In this document: piece after piece, positions 34,344-43,215 of the stretch
Layout of the letters: the number at the start of each line of letters is the position of its first letter
How positions within the stretch are numbered: the first letter of the stretch is position 1
Source: Mesorhizobium intechi
GTDB taxonomy: Bacteria > Pseudomonadota > Alphaproteobacteria > Rhizobiales > Rhizobiaceae
DNA: 50,825 nucleotides
Direction of reading: 5' to 3'
Assembly (NCBI RefSeq): GCF_002879535.1
Contig: NZ_PNOT02000085.1
Location: forward strand, 1 to 50,825
The notes under the pieces: generated by a model
What the model was told of the DNA's origin: nothing
Databases searched by the model: none
The model's input: the letters and a program-made list of their open reading frames with translations, nothing else
Translations under genes and position numbers: made by a program

Positions 34344-36146
34344 ATGCTCGACAAGGCCCCAAGCAAGAAATTGTCCGACCTGCTCGACCAATTCGGCGGC
34401 GCCCTGGCCGCCAATGACATCGACAGCGCCGTCGGATGCTTCCAGGAGGATTGCTACTGGCGCGACCTCGTCACCTTCACCTGGAACATCAAGACCATGG
34501 AAGGCAAGGACCAGGTCCGCGACATGCTGAAGAGCCAGCTGTCGAAGACGAAGCCGTCACATTGGGCACTCGCCAAGGGAGAGGACGCGACCGAGAGCGG
34601 CGGGCTGATCGAGGGCTGGATCAGTTTCGAGACCGAAGTCGCGCGCGGCTTTGGCCATATCAGGCTTAAGGAAGGCAAGATCTGGACGCTGCTGACCACC
34701 ATGGTCGAGTTGAAAGGCCACGAGGAACCGGCCGGCTTCGCGCGGCCGATGGGCGCCAAGCATGGCTCGGGCAAGAACCGTCCGACATGGAAGGAAGAGC
34801 GTGAGAAGGAGGCCGCCGAGCTCGGCTTCAAGACGCAGCCCTACACGCTCATTATCGGCGGCGGCCAGGGCGGCATCGCGCTCGGCGCAAGGCTGCGCCA
34901 GCTCGGCGTGCCGGCCATCATCGTCGAGAAGAACGAGCGGGCCGGCGACAGCTGGCGCAAGCGCTACAAGTCGCTCTGCCTGCACGATCCGGTCTGGTAC
35001 GACCATCTGCCCTATATCGATTTCCCGAAGAACTGGCCGGTCTTCTCTCCCAAGGACAAGATCGGCGACTGGCTCGAGATGTATACCAAGGTGATGGAAC
35101 TCAACTACTGGTCGTCGACCGAGGCCAGGAGCGCCTCCTATGACGACGAGAAGAAGGAGTGGACCGTCGTCGTCCGCCGCGACGGCAAGGACATCACCCT
35201 GAAGCCCAAGCAATTGGTGCTGGCGACCGGACAATCCGGCAAGGCCAATCTGCCGAAATTCAAGGGCATGGAAACCTTCAAGGGGGATCAGCACCACTCC
35301 TCAAAGCACCCCGGCCCCGATGACTATGCCGGGAAAAGAGCCGTTGTCATCGGCTCCAACAATTCCGCCCATGATATCGCGGCGGCCCTTTGGGAAGCCG
35401 GCGCCGACGTCACCATGGTGCAACGCTCGAGCACCCATATCTCCAGATCCGACACGTTGATGGAGGTCGGACTGGGTTCGCTCTATTCGGAGCAGGCGCT
35501 GCAGAATGGCATCACCACGGCCAAGGCCGATCTTATCTTTGCCTCGCTGCCCTACAAGATCCTGCACGAGTTCCAGATCCCGGCCTATGCCGAGATGAAG
35601 AAACGCGACGCGGCGTTCTACAAAGGTCTGGAGAAGGCCGGTTTCATGCTCGACTGGGGCGACGACGAGTCTGGCCTGTTCATGAAGTATCTCAGGCGCG
35701 GCTCTGGCTATTATATCGACGTCGGCGCCTCGCAGTTGATCATCGATGGTTCGATCAAGCTGAAGAGCGGCGTCGACGTCGAAGAGATCAGGCAGCATTC
35801 GGTTGTGCTCAGTGACGGATCCGAACTACCCGCGGACCTCATCGTCTACGCCACTGGCTACGGCTCGATGAACGGCTGGGCCGCCGATCTGATCTCGCGC
35901 GAAACCGCCGACAAGGTCGGCAAATGCTGGGGCCTTGGCTCCAACACCACCAAGGATCCCGGCCCCTGGGAAGGCGAATTGCGCAACATGTGGAAGCCGA
36001 CGCAGCAGGAAGCGCTATGGTTCCACGGCGGCAATCTGCACCAGTCGCGCCACTATTCGCAGTTCCTGTCGCTGCAATTGAAGGCCCGGCATGCCGGCCT
36101 GCCGACGCCGGTCTACGGGCTGCAGACGGTGCACCACAAGGGGTAA
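34344..36146 (+). CDS. SnoaL-FMO fusion: NAD(P)/FAD-dependent monooxygenase
   Basis: This 600-residue protein joins an N-terminal NTF2/SnoaL-like domain (about residues 8-125, LLDQFGGALAANDIDSAVGCFQEDCYWRD) to a flavin-containing monooxygenase. The FAD site is LIIGGGQGGIALGARL (169-184), LVLATGQSG follows at 291-299, the NADPH site is VVIGSNNSAHDIAAAL (334-349), and ATGYGS lies near residue 507. FMOs oxidise N- or S-containing or ketone substrates; related plant YUCCA enzymes make auxin, but nothing here proves that substrate. The start has a clear GGAGG site 7-8 bases upstream. The 269 bp after the gene, up to 36415, show no terminator or gene. Confidence 0.88.
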   Translation: MLDKAPSKKLSDLLDQFGGALAANDIDSAVGCFQEDCYWRDLVTFTWNIKTMEGKDQVRDMLKSQLSKTKPSHWALAKGEDATESGGLIEGWISFETEVARGFGHIRLKEGKIWTLLTTMVELKGHEEPAGFARPMGAKHGSGKNRPTWKEEREKEAAELGFKTQPYTLIIGGGQGGIALGARLRQLGVPAIIVEKNERAGDSWRKRYKSLCLHDPVWYDHLPYIDFPKNWPVFSPKDKIGDWLEMYTKVMELNYWSSTEARSASYDDEKKEWTVVVRRDGKDITLKPKQLVLATGQSGKANLPKFKGMETFKGDQHHSSKHPGPDDYAGKRAVVIGSNNSAHDIAAALWEAGADVTMVQRSSTHISRSDTLMEVGLGSLYSEQALQNGITTAKADLIFASLPYKILHEFQIPAYAEMKKRDAAFYKGLEKAGFMLDWGDDESGLFMKYLRRGSGYYIDVGASQLIIDGSIKLKSGVDVEEIRQHSVVLSDGSELPADLIVYATGYGSMNGWAADLISRETADKVGKCWGLGSNTTKDPGPWEGELRNMWKPTQQEALWFHGGNLHQSRHYSQFLSLQLKARHAGLPTPVYGLQTVHHKG

Positions 36147-36415
36147 CCAGACCGGGTGGCCGGGCAGCAGGGAGGTGCGGCAAATGCCGCGCCTCCAGCA
36201 GGCATCGCTAAGCGCGCGTAATGCCCGTGGCTTCGCGCGGCTCAGGCCGGCCAGCCGCATCAGGCAGACCAAGCTTACCAACGGCGGCACCCAGCCGCAC
36301 CGGGGAACGCCTTCAACATGCCCGCGCTCCTGGCAGTTTTCAGGCCTATGTGGCGTCACCGCCCCTGCCCGTCGAAGCAGTAACACATGGGCTGTCCCTC
36401 GGTGATGAACCGCCC

Positions 36416-37000
36416 TCAGACGCGGTTGCTGAAATCGTGCACGACACGCTGCAGCAACGGCACATAGTCGCGAAACGCCCGCGTCTTCATGTTAGCGACC
36501 TTGCCGCCCTCGTCCCAGATACGGACCCGCACCGCTTCCTCATGGAACGGGTTCTCGCGGAACGCGGCCACCTCGTCGGCGCTCATCGGTCCGCCCTGGA
36601 GCGACAGCGTGTGGACCGAAGCCGGCGACAGCCTGGAAAAATAGGTCGGGTCGGTGGCGCAGAGATAGCGCTTGGCCGCGACATGCAGCCTCACACATTC
36701 AACGATGACCGGCGGAAAGAACGGCGCCAGCACCGCGCCGCCGGCCTCGTCATGATGCTTGTCCTCGACATCCTCTGGCGAATAGGTGCCGAACTCGCTG
36801 GTGTAGTGGCCAATATCGTGCAGCAGCGCCGCCGCCACCAGCGCTTCGGGCGCACCATCCTGCTCCGCCAGCCAGGCTCCCTGCAGCATGTGCTCGGACA
36901 TCGTCACCGGCTCGCCGAGATAGGATTCCGCGCCCCGCCGTTCGAAAATGTCGGCGATGAATTCGACGATGTTGTCGGCATTCAGGTCCTGGCCGCTCAT
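36416..37000 (-). CDS. tmpB: HD-domain mixed-valent diiron oxygenase (PhnZ/TmpB-like)
   Basis: This 194-residue HD-domain protein belongs to the PhnZ/TmpB oxygenases that cleave the C-P bond of 1-hydroxy phosphonates, releasing phosphate. Tyr27, Glu30, His37, His61-Asp62, His83, His106 and Asp163 fall at the spacing remembered for PhnZ (Tyr24, Glu27, His34, His58-Asp59, His80, His104, Asp161): the Tyr/Glu gating pair, substrate His and iron ligands. TmpB acts on the hydroxylated trimethylaminoethylphosphonate to give glycine betaine and phosphate. The start at 37000 overlaps the TmpA stop as ATGA, so the two are coupled. The TmpB rather than PhnZ call rests on the GBBH-like partner. Confidence 0.8.
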   Translation of the reverse strand: MSGQDLNADNIVEFIADIFERRGAESYLGEPVTMSEHMLQGAWLAEQDGAPEALVAAALLHDIGHYTSEFGTYSPEDVEDKHHDEAGGAVLAPFFPPVIVECVRLHVAAKRYLCATDPTYFSRLSPASVHTLSLQGGPMSADEVAAFRENPFHEEAVRVRIWDEGGKVANMKTRAFRDYVPLLQRVVHDFSNRV

Positions 37001-38148
37001 TCCGCGGCCTCCTTGAAGCGATGTTCGATCGCGGCGAGCGTCGACAACAGGCCGTCCTTGTCGGCGTAGCAACCCTGCAGCCAGCGCTTGCCCGAGCCCG
37101 AAAAAGCCTTGCGAGCATGCATGACGCGTGTGTTGTCAACGATGAAGGCCTGGCCAGGCTGAAGCTTGAACGTCACTTCGAAGGCGGGATCCTCGATCAG
37201 TTGGGCGAACCGGCGATAGGCGGCATAGTAGGCGTCCATATCGGCGAACGGCACGTCGACGACAGGCGCCAGCGAACGGTTGTTGAAGCGGATGCAGATG
37301 AGCTCGCCATCCGGTCCGAGTTCGATCATCGGCCGCTTCGCCTGCAGCCGCACGCCGGACGAGCCGGCATACTCGAAACGCGCCGGACAGGAACTCAACA
37401 GCCGGAAGCCTCCAGGGTTTTCGGCCTGCAGCGCGGCCGCGACGGCAAAACCGTCGATCACGCTGGACTCGCCGCCCTCCACCGTATTCTCGACACAGGC
37501 CAGGATCTGCAGCGTCGGGACCGGATCGCGATAGGGATTGTCGGTGTGCGCCTGGAGGCCGAGATTGGTGTAGGCGAGATTGTTCGGATCGACCTCGGCG
37601 CGCACTTCGAACCAGCGGCCGTAATTGGTCTCCCTGATATAGCCGAACAGGTCGGAGACCTTGCACAACGCCCCGGATTCCGCGGGCAGTCCGTCCATCA
37701 CCGCAAAGCCGTAGGTTCTCACCGCCGATAGCCATTCGCGCAGGACGGTGCGGCTATGAAAGGCAGCCTTGTAGCTGGCGCGCGGCATCGAATTCTGCAT
37801 CGTCGCCTTGGTCCAGCGCTGGATGATATCGCCCGTCCAGCCGGGTTCGCGAAGCTCGTCTCGATCGTAGGCGTTGGCGCTCAACCATTGGGCGGGAAAG
37901 CTGACCGTTTTTCCTTCCGGCACGAAGCTGATTTCCAGCGCGCCGCCCTTGATCGCGGCAGCCCCGATCCTCGTCTCGGCCGGAATGTCGAGGATGGTGA
38001 TCAGCCGCTGGCCATTGCCGGCGCTACGCGTCTTGTCGTCGAGCGCATTGTCGCGCAGCCACATGGCGTGAAAACGGGTGCGCCTCCCACCCTGCCAGCC
38101 AAGTTCGATCGTTCTGCCTTCGTCGCCAATCAGCGCGTGGGTGAGCAT
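36997..38148 (-). CDS. tmpA: Fe(II)/2-oxoglutarate dioxygenase, TmpA-like (GBBH family)
   Basis: This 383-residue protein has the two-part layout of gamma-butyrobetaine hydroxylases: a small N-terminal domain (about 1-95, with [10 protein letters not shown]) and a TauD-type catalytic domain. The iron triad is His201, Asp203 ([12 protein letters not shown]) and His344 ([12 protein letters not shown]), with a 2-oxoglutarate-binding Arg near 354. Classical GBBH has zinc-binding cysteines at the WLRDN position, which are missing here. Next to a PhnZ/TmpB-type HD oxygenase, the best call is TmpA, which hydroxylates 2-(trimethylammonio)ethylphosphonate at C1. Such genes are often misannotated as GBBH or TMLH. 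It heads the tmpAB operon, divergent from LysR. Confidence 0.8.
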   Translation of the reverse strand: MLTHALIGDEGRTIELGWQGGRRTRFHAMWLRDNALDDKTRSAGNGQRLITILDIPAETRIGAAAIKGGALEISFVPEGKTVSFPAQWLSANAYDRDELREPGWTGDIIQRWTKATMQNSMPRASYKAAFHSRTVLREWLSAVRTYGFAVMDGLPAESGALCKVSDLFGYIRETNYGRWFEVRAEVDPNNLAYTNLGLQAHTDNPYRDPVPTLQILACVENTVEGGESSVIDGFAVAAALQAENPGGFRLLSSCPARFEYAGSSGVRLQAKRPMIELGPDGELICIRFNNRSLAPVVDVPFADMDAYYAAYRRFAQLIEDPAFEVTFKLQPGQAFIVDNTRVMHARKAFSGSGKRWLQGCYADKDGLLSTLAAIEHRFKEAAE

Positions 38149-38266
38149 GGATCCGTTCCTGTCCTCTACGCCCCGCGGCCCGGCCCACGGGGTTTCGATT
38201 GCATGTTGGCCACAAGAAAGGCATAACTCAAATTATCATTTTTTGGCCGAAGACCGCAAATTCATA

Positions 38267-39154
38267 ATGCCTCGAAAGCCCGTTCCCGCTCTGCCTCCCC
38301 TCGACTGGCTGCGCAGTTTCGAGGCCGCGGCGCGGCTGTCGAATTTCACGGCGGCCGCGGCCGAACTCGGCCTGACCCAGGCGGCCGTCAGCCAGCATAT
38401 CCGGCTGCTCGAGGACCGGTTGAAGACGCGCCTGTTCTCGCGGCTGGCACGCGGCGTCGCGCTGTCGCCGGAGGGCGCCGCCTATCTGCCGCACATCCAG
38501 TCGGCTTTCGCCACCATTTCCAGCAGCACGACGGAACTGTTCGAGCCGCGCGCGGTCCAGACCGTCTCGATCCGGGTGCCGATCTCTTTCGCCTTGCTGA
38601 TACTGGTTCCGGCGCTGCCCGATCTGGCCGAGGCGCTGCCGCGGGTCCAGCTCGATCTGGTGACGATCCATCGGCCGACGGACTACGACTTGCCGGGCTC
38701 CGCGCTCGACATCCGATTCGGCAACGGCGCCTTCCCCGGGCGCGAGGCCGACAGGCTGACTGCCGAGCGGCTTGTGCCGGTGGCAAGTCCGACCCTCGCC
38801 GGTACCGCCGATTGGACATCCCTGCCGCTGCTTCTGGTCGCTGGCGCGCGCGAAATGTGGGCGGAATGGTTCGCGGCCGCTGGACTGGCCGGCCACCCCC
38901 AGCGATCACATCGCTTCGACAGTTTCGTCGCGGCGATGGAGGCGGCAAACGCCGGCGCCGGCGTGCTTCTTGGGTCGCGGCCGCTTGTCAACGCAGCGCT
39001 CAGGAACAGCAGCCTGGTGCCGCTGTCCGATTTCGAACTCTCCAGCAGCTCAGGCCATTTTCTGACCAGCGCATCGACCGCGCGCCTGACCAGTGCCGAA
39101 CAGGAATTCCGCCTGTGGCTGCTGGGCCACTTGTCCAGAACGGCCCCGGCATGA
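38267..39154 (+). CDS. LysR family transcriptional regulator
   Basis: This 295-residue LysR protein has an N-terminal winged helix: LDWLRSFEAAARLSNFTAAAAELGLTQAAVSQHIRLLEDRLKTRLF. A substrate-binding domain of GcvA-like type follows. It is divergent from the tmpAB-like operon, with 118 bp between starts, and so is the likely activator or repressor of phosphonate use. The intergenic region holds the AT-rich interrupted dyad ATAACTCAAATTAT at 38223-38236, a possible LysR site. The start at 38267 (MPRKPVPALPPLDWL) is the usual LysR length; the upstream extension is antisense to tmpA. Confidence 0.93.
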   Translation: MPRKPVPALPPLDWLRSFEAAARLSNFTAAAAELGLTQAAVSQHIRLLEDRLKTRLFSRLARGVALSPEGAAYLPHIQSAFATISSSTTELFEPRAVQTVSIRVPISFALLILVPALPDLAEALPRVQLDLVTIHRPTDYDLPGSALDIRFGNGAFPGREADRLTAERLVPVASPTLAGTADWTSLPLLLVAGAREMWAEWFAAAGLAGHPQRSHRFDSFVAAMEAANAGAGVLLGSRPLVNAALRNSSLVPLSDFELSSSSGHFLTSASTARLTSAEQEFRLWLLGHLSRTAPA

Positions 39155-39230
39155 CCGGCGCCGTCTGGCGCGGGTGGCGCCGATACGCTTCCGGCAAATC
39201 AGCAGGCCCGCCAGCCCCGCCATGCCGGCG

Positions 39231-39539
39231 TCAATCGAGATGGCGCACGCGCCGCCGCTTGCGCGCGGCCTTGATGGCGCTGAGGCGCTCGGTGTCTTCG
39301 TCGCGGAGATGCCGTCCCCGCTCGAGGATCTCGAGCGTGTATTCCTCATAGGTCAGGCCCAGCCGCTCGGCCTTGTCCATGCGCATCAGCATGACTTCGC
39401 GGCTCGGCGCCTTCCATGCCTTGGCGTGCGCGGCCTGCCAGGCCAGGAAGATGTAGGGATCACCCTTGCCCCAAGGTGGCCCTTTGTATTCATCAAGAGG
39501 CGGCCCCCCATTATGGGAGCGCTTTGGCCGTCTCGCCAT
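39231..39539 (-). CDS. Conserved hypothetical small protein (102 aa)
   Basis: This 102-residue protein begins MARRPKRSHNGGPPLDEY, a short N-terminal motif often seen in small proteins of Rhizobiales. The body is rich in Trp, Lys and Arg (AWQAAHAKAWKAPSREVMLMRMDKAERLGLTYEEYTLEILERG) and predicted mostly helical; the C-terminus is strongly basic (KAARKRRRVRHLD). No family function is known. It begins 4 bp after the stop of the XRE-cupin gene, so the two are cotranscribed and it may be under that regulator. Confidence 0.65.
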   Translation of the reverse strand: MARRPKRSHNGGPPLDEYKGPPWGKGDPYIFLAWQAAHAKAWKAPSREVMLMRMDKAERLGLTYEEYTLEILERGRHLRDEDTERLSAIKAARKRRRVRHLD

Positions 39540-39543
39540 GATC

Positions 39544-40107
39544 TCAGCCCCTGGCCAGCGCGACGAGATAGTCAGCGCCCGCCTCCAGGGCATGGAAGGT
39601 GCAATCCGACGGCGCGCCGAGTGCCAGGCAGTCGCCGGGTTCGAGCCTGTGCACCACATCGCCCTCGGTGAATTCGAGCAGTCCGGAAATCAGCCAGATC
39701 TGCTGCTTGATAAAGGCGTAGGAGGCCGCAGGCAGGCTGACCCTTGCGCCCGCCGGCAGATGCACCTTGATCAGTTCGAGCGGCATCTCGCCGGCCGGTG
39801 ACAAATGCCGCCTGACATAGCCTGTACCGGGGTCGCGCCACACCGGCTGATCGGCCTCGCGCAGCAGTCCGCCGCCTTGCAGTTCCGCGCGCGCGATGAG
39901 GGTCGACAGCGTCATGCCGAAAGCCGCCGCGATGCGCACAAGAAGGGTCGCCGTCGGGCTGGTCATGCCGCGCTCGATCGTGCTCAGCATCGCCTTGGAG
40001 ACACCGGACCGCTCGGCAAGCTCGGCCAGCGACCAGTCGCGCATAAGCCTCTCGGCGCGGATCCGCCGGCCGATGGTCGAAGAAATATCGTTCGCTATAT
40101 CACCCAT
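39544..40107 (-). CDS. XRE family regulator with C-terminal cupin domain
   Basis: This 187-residue protein has an N-terminal helix-turn-helix of XRE type (IGRRIRAERLMRDWSLAELAERSGVSKAMLSTIERGMTSPTATLLVRIAAAFG) and a C-terminal cupin-like sensor domain (about 105-187). Such regulators bind a small metabolite in the cupin. The start at 40107 (MGDIANDISS) has GGACAA upstream and a TATAAT box only 6 bases before the ATG. A longer frame from TTG at 40158 would cross an inverted repeat that spans the start; the short form was preferred. Confidence 0.85.
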   Translation of the reverse strand: MGDIANDISSTIGRRIRAERLMRDWSLAELAERSGVSKAMLSTIERGMTSPTATLLVRIAAAFGMTLSTLIARAELQGGGLLREADQPVWRDPGTGYVRRHLSPAGEMPLELIKVHLPAGARVSLPAASYAFIKQQIWLISGLLEFTEGDVVHRLEPGDCLALGAPSDCTFHALEAGADYLVALARG

Positions 40108-40126
40108 TTGTCCATTATAGCGAACG
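40089..40126. promoter_or_regulatory. 11-bp inverted repeat spanning the XRE-cupin start codon
   Basis: CGTTCGCTATA at 40089-40099 and TATAGCGAACG at 40116-40126 are perfect inverted copies 16 bp apart (27 bp centre to centre). The right arm overlaps a TATAAT box read on the minus strand at 40119-40114, and the left arm lies in codons 3-7. Binding of both arms by the XRE protein would shut off its own promoter. Confidence 0.6.
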
Positions 40127-40243
40127 ACGGGGATCGGAGAAGAGGCGTTTCGCGACAATCTTCGCCAAGCACTTAATCCTCTCTACACCATCCGACCTCA
40201 TCTGACCTTAACCCCGTTCCGCTAGGGTCCGGTCTCCGGGGAA

Positions 40244-42094
40244 ATGGGGATTGGCCTGTCCATGTTTGTCGACCGCGAAGCTTCCGTTGGAGAGCCGACA
40301 TCGCAGGAGCGCCGCGACGCAGAGCAGAACGACCGGCGCATCCTGGGCAACGTCGTGCAATGCGACGGCGCGCGCGCCACGATCGCCGCCTACGCCGACG
40401 ATGTAGAAGGCGCGGTGACCGGCCTTTGGACGGTCGGCAAGATGATCTCGATCAATCTGGGAACGACGCGAACCGTTGGCCTGGTCTATGGCATCGGCAA
40501 GTCGGACCGCGCCTGGAGCAATGAAGGCCAGAACGCCATCGAGGTCAGCATCGAGCTGATCGGCGAAGTGCGCGATGCTGCCGAGCCCGGCGCCAAGCCG
40601 ATCTTCGACCGCGGCATCACCATCTATCCGCATATCGGCGCGATCGCGCACCGCATCCGCAGCCGCGACCTGCAGGCCGTCTACGATCTGGCCGGTCGCC
40701 ATTCCATCACCATCGGCTCGCTGTCGCAGGACGAGGCGATCGCCGCCAACATCGCCATCGACGACACGCTGGCGCGCCATTTCGCCATTGTCGGCACCAC
40801 CGGCGTCGGCAAGTCCACCGCCGTCTCGCTGCTGTTGCGCAAATCGATCGCGGCGCGGCCGGATCTGCGCATCCTGATCCTCGACCCGCACAATGAATTC
40901 GCGGCGTCGCTGCCCGAATATTGCGTCAAGGTCGATTCCAAGACGCTCGACCTGCCGTTCTGGATGTTCAAGCTCGAGGAATTCGCCGAGGTGCTGTTTC
41001 GCGGCCGTGAAACGGTGCCGGAAGAGATCGACGCCCTGCGCGACCTCATTCCGCTGGCCAAGAGCCTCTACCGCAACCCGAATTCAGGCGCCTATCTCAG
41101 GCGCGGCAGCGATGCGTTGACCGCCGATACGCCGGTGCCTTACCGCATCGCCGATCTCATCAAGCAGATCGACGAGCGCATGGGCATGCTCGAAAGCAAG
41201 AACGAGCGCCCGACGCTCAAATCGCTGAAGACGCGCATCGAATCGGCGTCCGCCGATCCGCGCTATCGCTTCATGTTCAGTTCGCGCCTGATCGAGGACA
41301 CCATTCACGAAACGATCGGCAACATCTTCCGCGTGCCGCATCATGGCCGGCCGGTGACCTGCTTCGAGATGGCAGGCATGCCCTCTGAAGTGGTCAACTC
41401 CGTCTGTTCGGTGCTGGCGCGCCTGGCCTTCGACCTCGCTCTGTGGAGCGAGGGCAAGCTGCAGCTGCTGTTGCTGTGCGAGGAAGCGCATCGCTACATG
41501 CCGGCCGATCCGCGCCTGGGCTTCGCGCCGACCCGGCACGCGCTGTCGCGCATCGCCAAGGAGGGCCGCAAATATGGCTGCTATCTCGGCGTCGTGACGC
41601 AGCGTCCGGGCGAGCTTGACCCGACCATCCTGTCGCAATGTTCGACCTTCTTCGCCATGCGGCTTGCCAACGAGCAGGACCAGGCGATCATCCGCTCGGC
41701 CATCGCCGACTCTTCCGCTTCCACGCTTGCCTTCCTGTCGTCCATGGGCCAGCGAGAGGCCATTGCCTTCGGCGAAGGCGTGGCGACGACCATGCGGCTG
41801 AAATTCGAAAGACTGCCCAGCCACCTGCTTCCCGGCACGGCCAAGCGCGAAGAGATCGGCTCGCCGAGGGCCGGCGACGATGTCGATCTGGTGGCGATCG
41901 TCGAGCGGCTGCGCAACGTGCCGAAGCCGACGCAGCAGGCTATGGCCTTCGCCGAAGTGGTCGATTCCGGCCGACAGGCCGGCGACCCCGATTACCGCAA
42001 GCCGGCAACCGGCCGCGTGCAGTCGGACGACGATTTCGACATGCGATACGGCCTGAAGCCCGCCACCTTCGGCCTGCGCCCCCAGAACGACTGA
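40244..42094 (+). CDS. HerA/VirB4-like ATPase (DUF87)
   Basis: This 616-residue protein resembles bacterial HerA-family DNA translocases: an N-terminal HAS-barrel-like domain (about 30-110), Walker A FAIVGTTGVGKSTA (180-193), Walker B LLLLCEEAHRYM and the arginine-finger region HALSRIAKEGRKYG, then CYLGVVTQRPGELDPTILSQC. HerA forms hexamers that pump DNA, often with the nuclease NurA; no nurA gene is adjacent. The start at 40244 follows GGGGAA; an internal ATG at 40262 is also possible. The 224 bp after the gene contain no recognisable feature. Confidence 0.88.
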   Translation: MGIGLSMFVDREASVGEPTSQERRDAEQNDRRILGNVVQCDGARATIAAYADDVEGAVTGLWTVGKMISINLGTTRTVGLVYGIGKSDRAWSNEGQNAIEVSIELIGEVRDAAEPGAKPIFDRGITIYPHIGAIAHRIRSRDLQAVYDLAGRHSITIGSLSQDEAIAANIAIDDTLARHFAIVGTTGVGKSTAVSLLLRKSIAARPDLRILILDPHNEFAASLPEYCVKVDSKTLDLPFWMFKLEEFAEVLFRGRETVPEEIDALRDLIPLAKSLYRNPNSGAYLRRGSDALTADTPVPYRIADLIKQIDERMGMLESKNERPTLKSLKTRIESASADPRYRFMFSSRLIEDTIHETIGNIFRVPHHGRPVTCFEMAGMPSEVVNSVCSVLARLAFDLALWSEGKLQLLLLCEEAHRYMPADPRLGFAPTRHALSRIAKEGRKYGCYLGVVTQRPGELDPTILSQCSTFFAMRLANEQDQAIIRSAIADSSASTLAFLSSMGQREAIAFGEGVATTMRLKFERLPSHLLPGTAKREEIGSPRAGDDVDLVAIVERLRNVPKPTQQAMAFAEVVDSGRQAGDPDYRKPATGRVQSDDDFDMRYGLKPATFGLRPQND

Positions 42095-42318
42095 GCCTCA
42101 AGCGTTACGCCCATTTGCCGGCAGTTCTGAGAAGCCTGACATCACGCGTCCGAGCCAGGCTTCGTTGGAAGCCTAGGCAAATCCCATCAGGGAATTCGTC
42201 AGGCCGGGTCGGCTGGTGCGGTCTTCGAGAACCGGACCGGAGCTGACTTTTGGTCCGTGAGCACCGGAAGCGCAGAAACGGCAGCAGACGGCCGGCCTCG
42301 CGAATTCAATGATGGGAT

Positions 42319-43110
42319 TTAGGCGCAGACGCGGTTGCGGCCCTGCCTCTTCGCTTCATAGAGCTGGCGGTCGGCGCGGCGATAGAACTCCTCGGCCGTT
42401 TCCTTGCGATCCCAGACGGCAAGGCCGACGCTGGTGGTGATCTTGAGCCGGACGTTGCCCGAAAGGATCGACATGTTGGCTATCGCCTTGCGAATGCGCT
42501 CGGCGAATTTGCCCAGCAACTCCGCCTCCATGTTGGGCGTGACCACGGCAAACTCCTCGCCGCCCAGCCGTGCCACGACGTCGTGGAAGCGTGTCATGTC
42601 CTTGAGGCAGCTGGCGACCGCCCTGAGGACCTCGTCGCCGACATCGTGGCCATGGGTGTCGTTAACCTGCTTGAAATGGTCGAGATCGAGGATCATCAGC
42701 CCGACCGGCTTTTCGATGCGGCGGAACTCCTCAAGGTACTCCTTAAGCGCATCGTCGAAATAGCGTCGGTTCTGCATGCCGGTCAGGCTGTCTGTCAGCG
42801 CGGCGTGCTCGAGCGTTTCGGAGCGAGCGCTGAGCGAAACCGTCATAGCGCGCAGCTTGCCTTCTTCCGTCGCCTGTTTGCGGATCAGCGGATAGATGAA
42901 GAAGATGCCGAAAAACAGCGAGGTCGCAAGCAGCACGCCGGTCGCGAACAACAGCTTGTTGAGGTAGATGACCTTGTCCAGGCCCGACTGCGTATGAAGT
43001 TCCGTGGCGAAGGATTGCAGGAGCCCATAGGCGTGCAGCGTCACCAGGCCAGCGGCCAGGATCACGAAAATAAAGACGAAAAAAGCGGATTCCGCCTTAT
43101 GGAAACGCAT
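42319..43110 (-). CDS. Membrane-bound diguanylate cyclase (GGDEF)
   Basis: This 263-residue protein has two membrane segments (about residues 9-29 and 53-74) enclosing a short periplasmic loop. A coiled linker follows, and then a GGDEF domain: DSLTGMQNRRYFDDAL, LDLDHFKQVNDTHGHDVGDEVL and the active-site loop RLGGEEF (GGEEF at 183-187). The inhibitory I-site RxxD is present as RFHD (174-177), five residues before GGEEF. It should make cyclic di-GMP with product feedback. No EAL domain is attached. The start at 43110 gives MRFHKAESAFFVF. Confidence 0.93.
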   Translation of the reverse strand: MRFHKAESAFFVFIFVILAAGLVTLHAYGLLQSFATELHTQSGLDKVIYLNKLLFATGVLLATSLFFGIFFIYPLIRKQATEEGKLRAMTVSLSARSETLEHAALTDSLTGMQNRRYFDDALKEYLEEFRRIEKPVGLMILDLDHFKQVNDTHGHDVGDEVLRAVASCLKDMTRFHDVVARLGGEEFAVVTPNMEAELLGKFAERIRKAIANMSILSGNVRLKITTSVGLAVWDRKETAEEFYRRADRQLYEAKRQGRNRVCA

Positions 43111-43215
43111 CTGCTCCCCAATGGAAAAGTGCCCATCGACCTTATGCCACGGACCGCCTTACGGAGCGTTAATCCCGGCAACTTCGGCGCGAACCCTTCC
43201 GTCATGGTCAACTTT

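Noticed and set aside
36147..36415. Small gene or RNA in the 269-bp gap after the FMO gene
   Set aside because: Only low-quality open frames overlapping other genes, no terminator stem with T-run and no recognisable RNA fold.
36997..38148. Gamma-butyrobetaine hydroxylase for carnitine synthesis
   Set aside because: The coupled PhnZ/TmpB-type HD oxygenase and missing zinc cysteines favour TmpA; kept as an alternative only.
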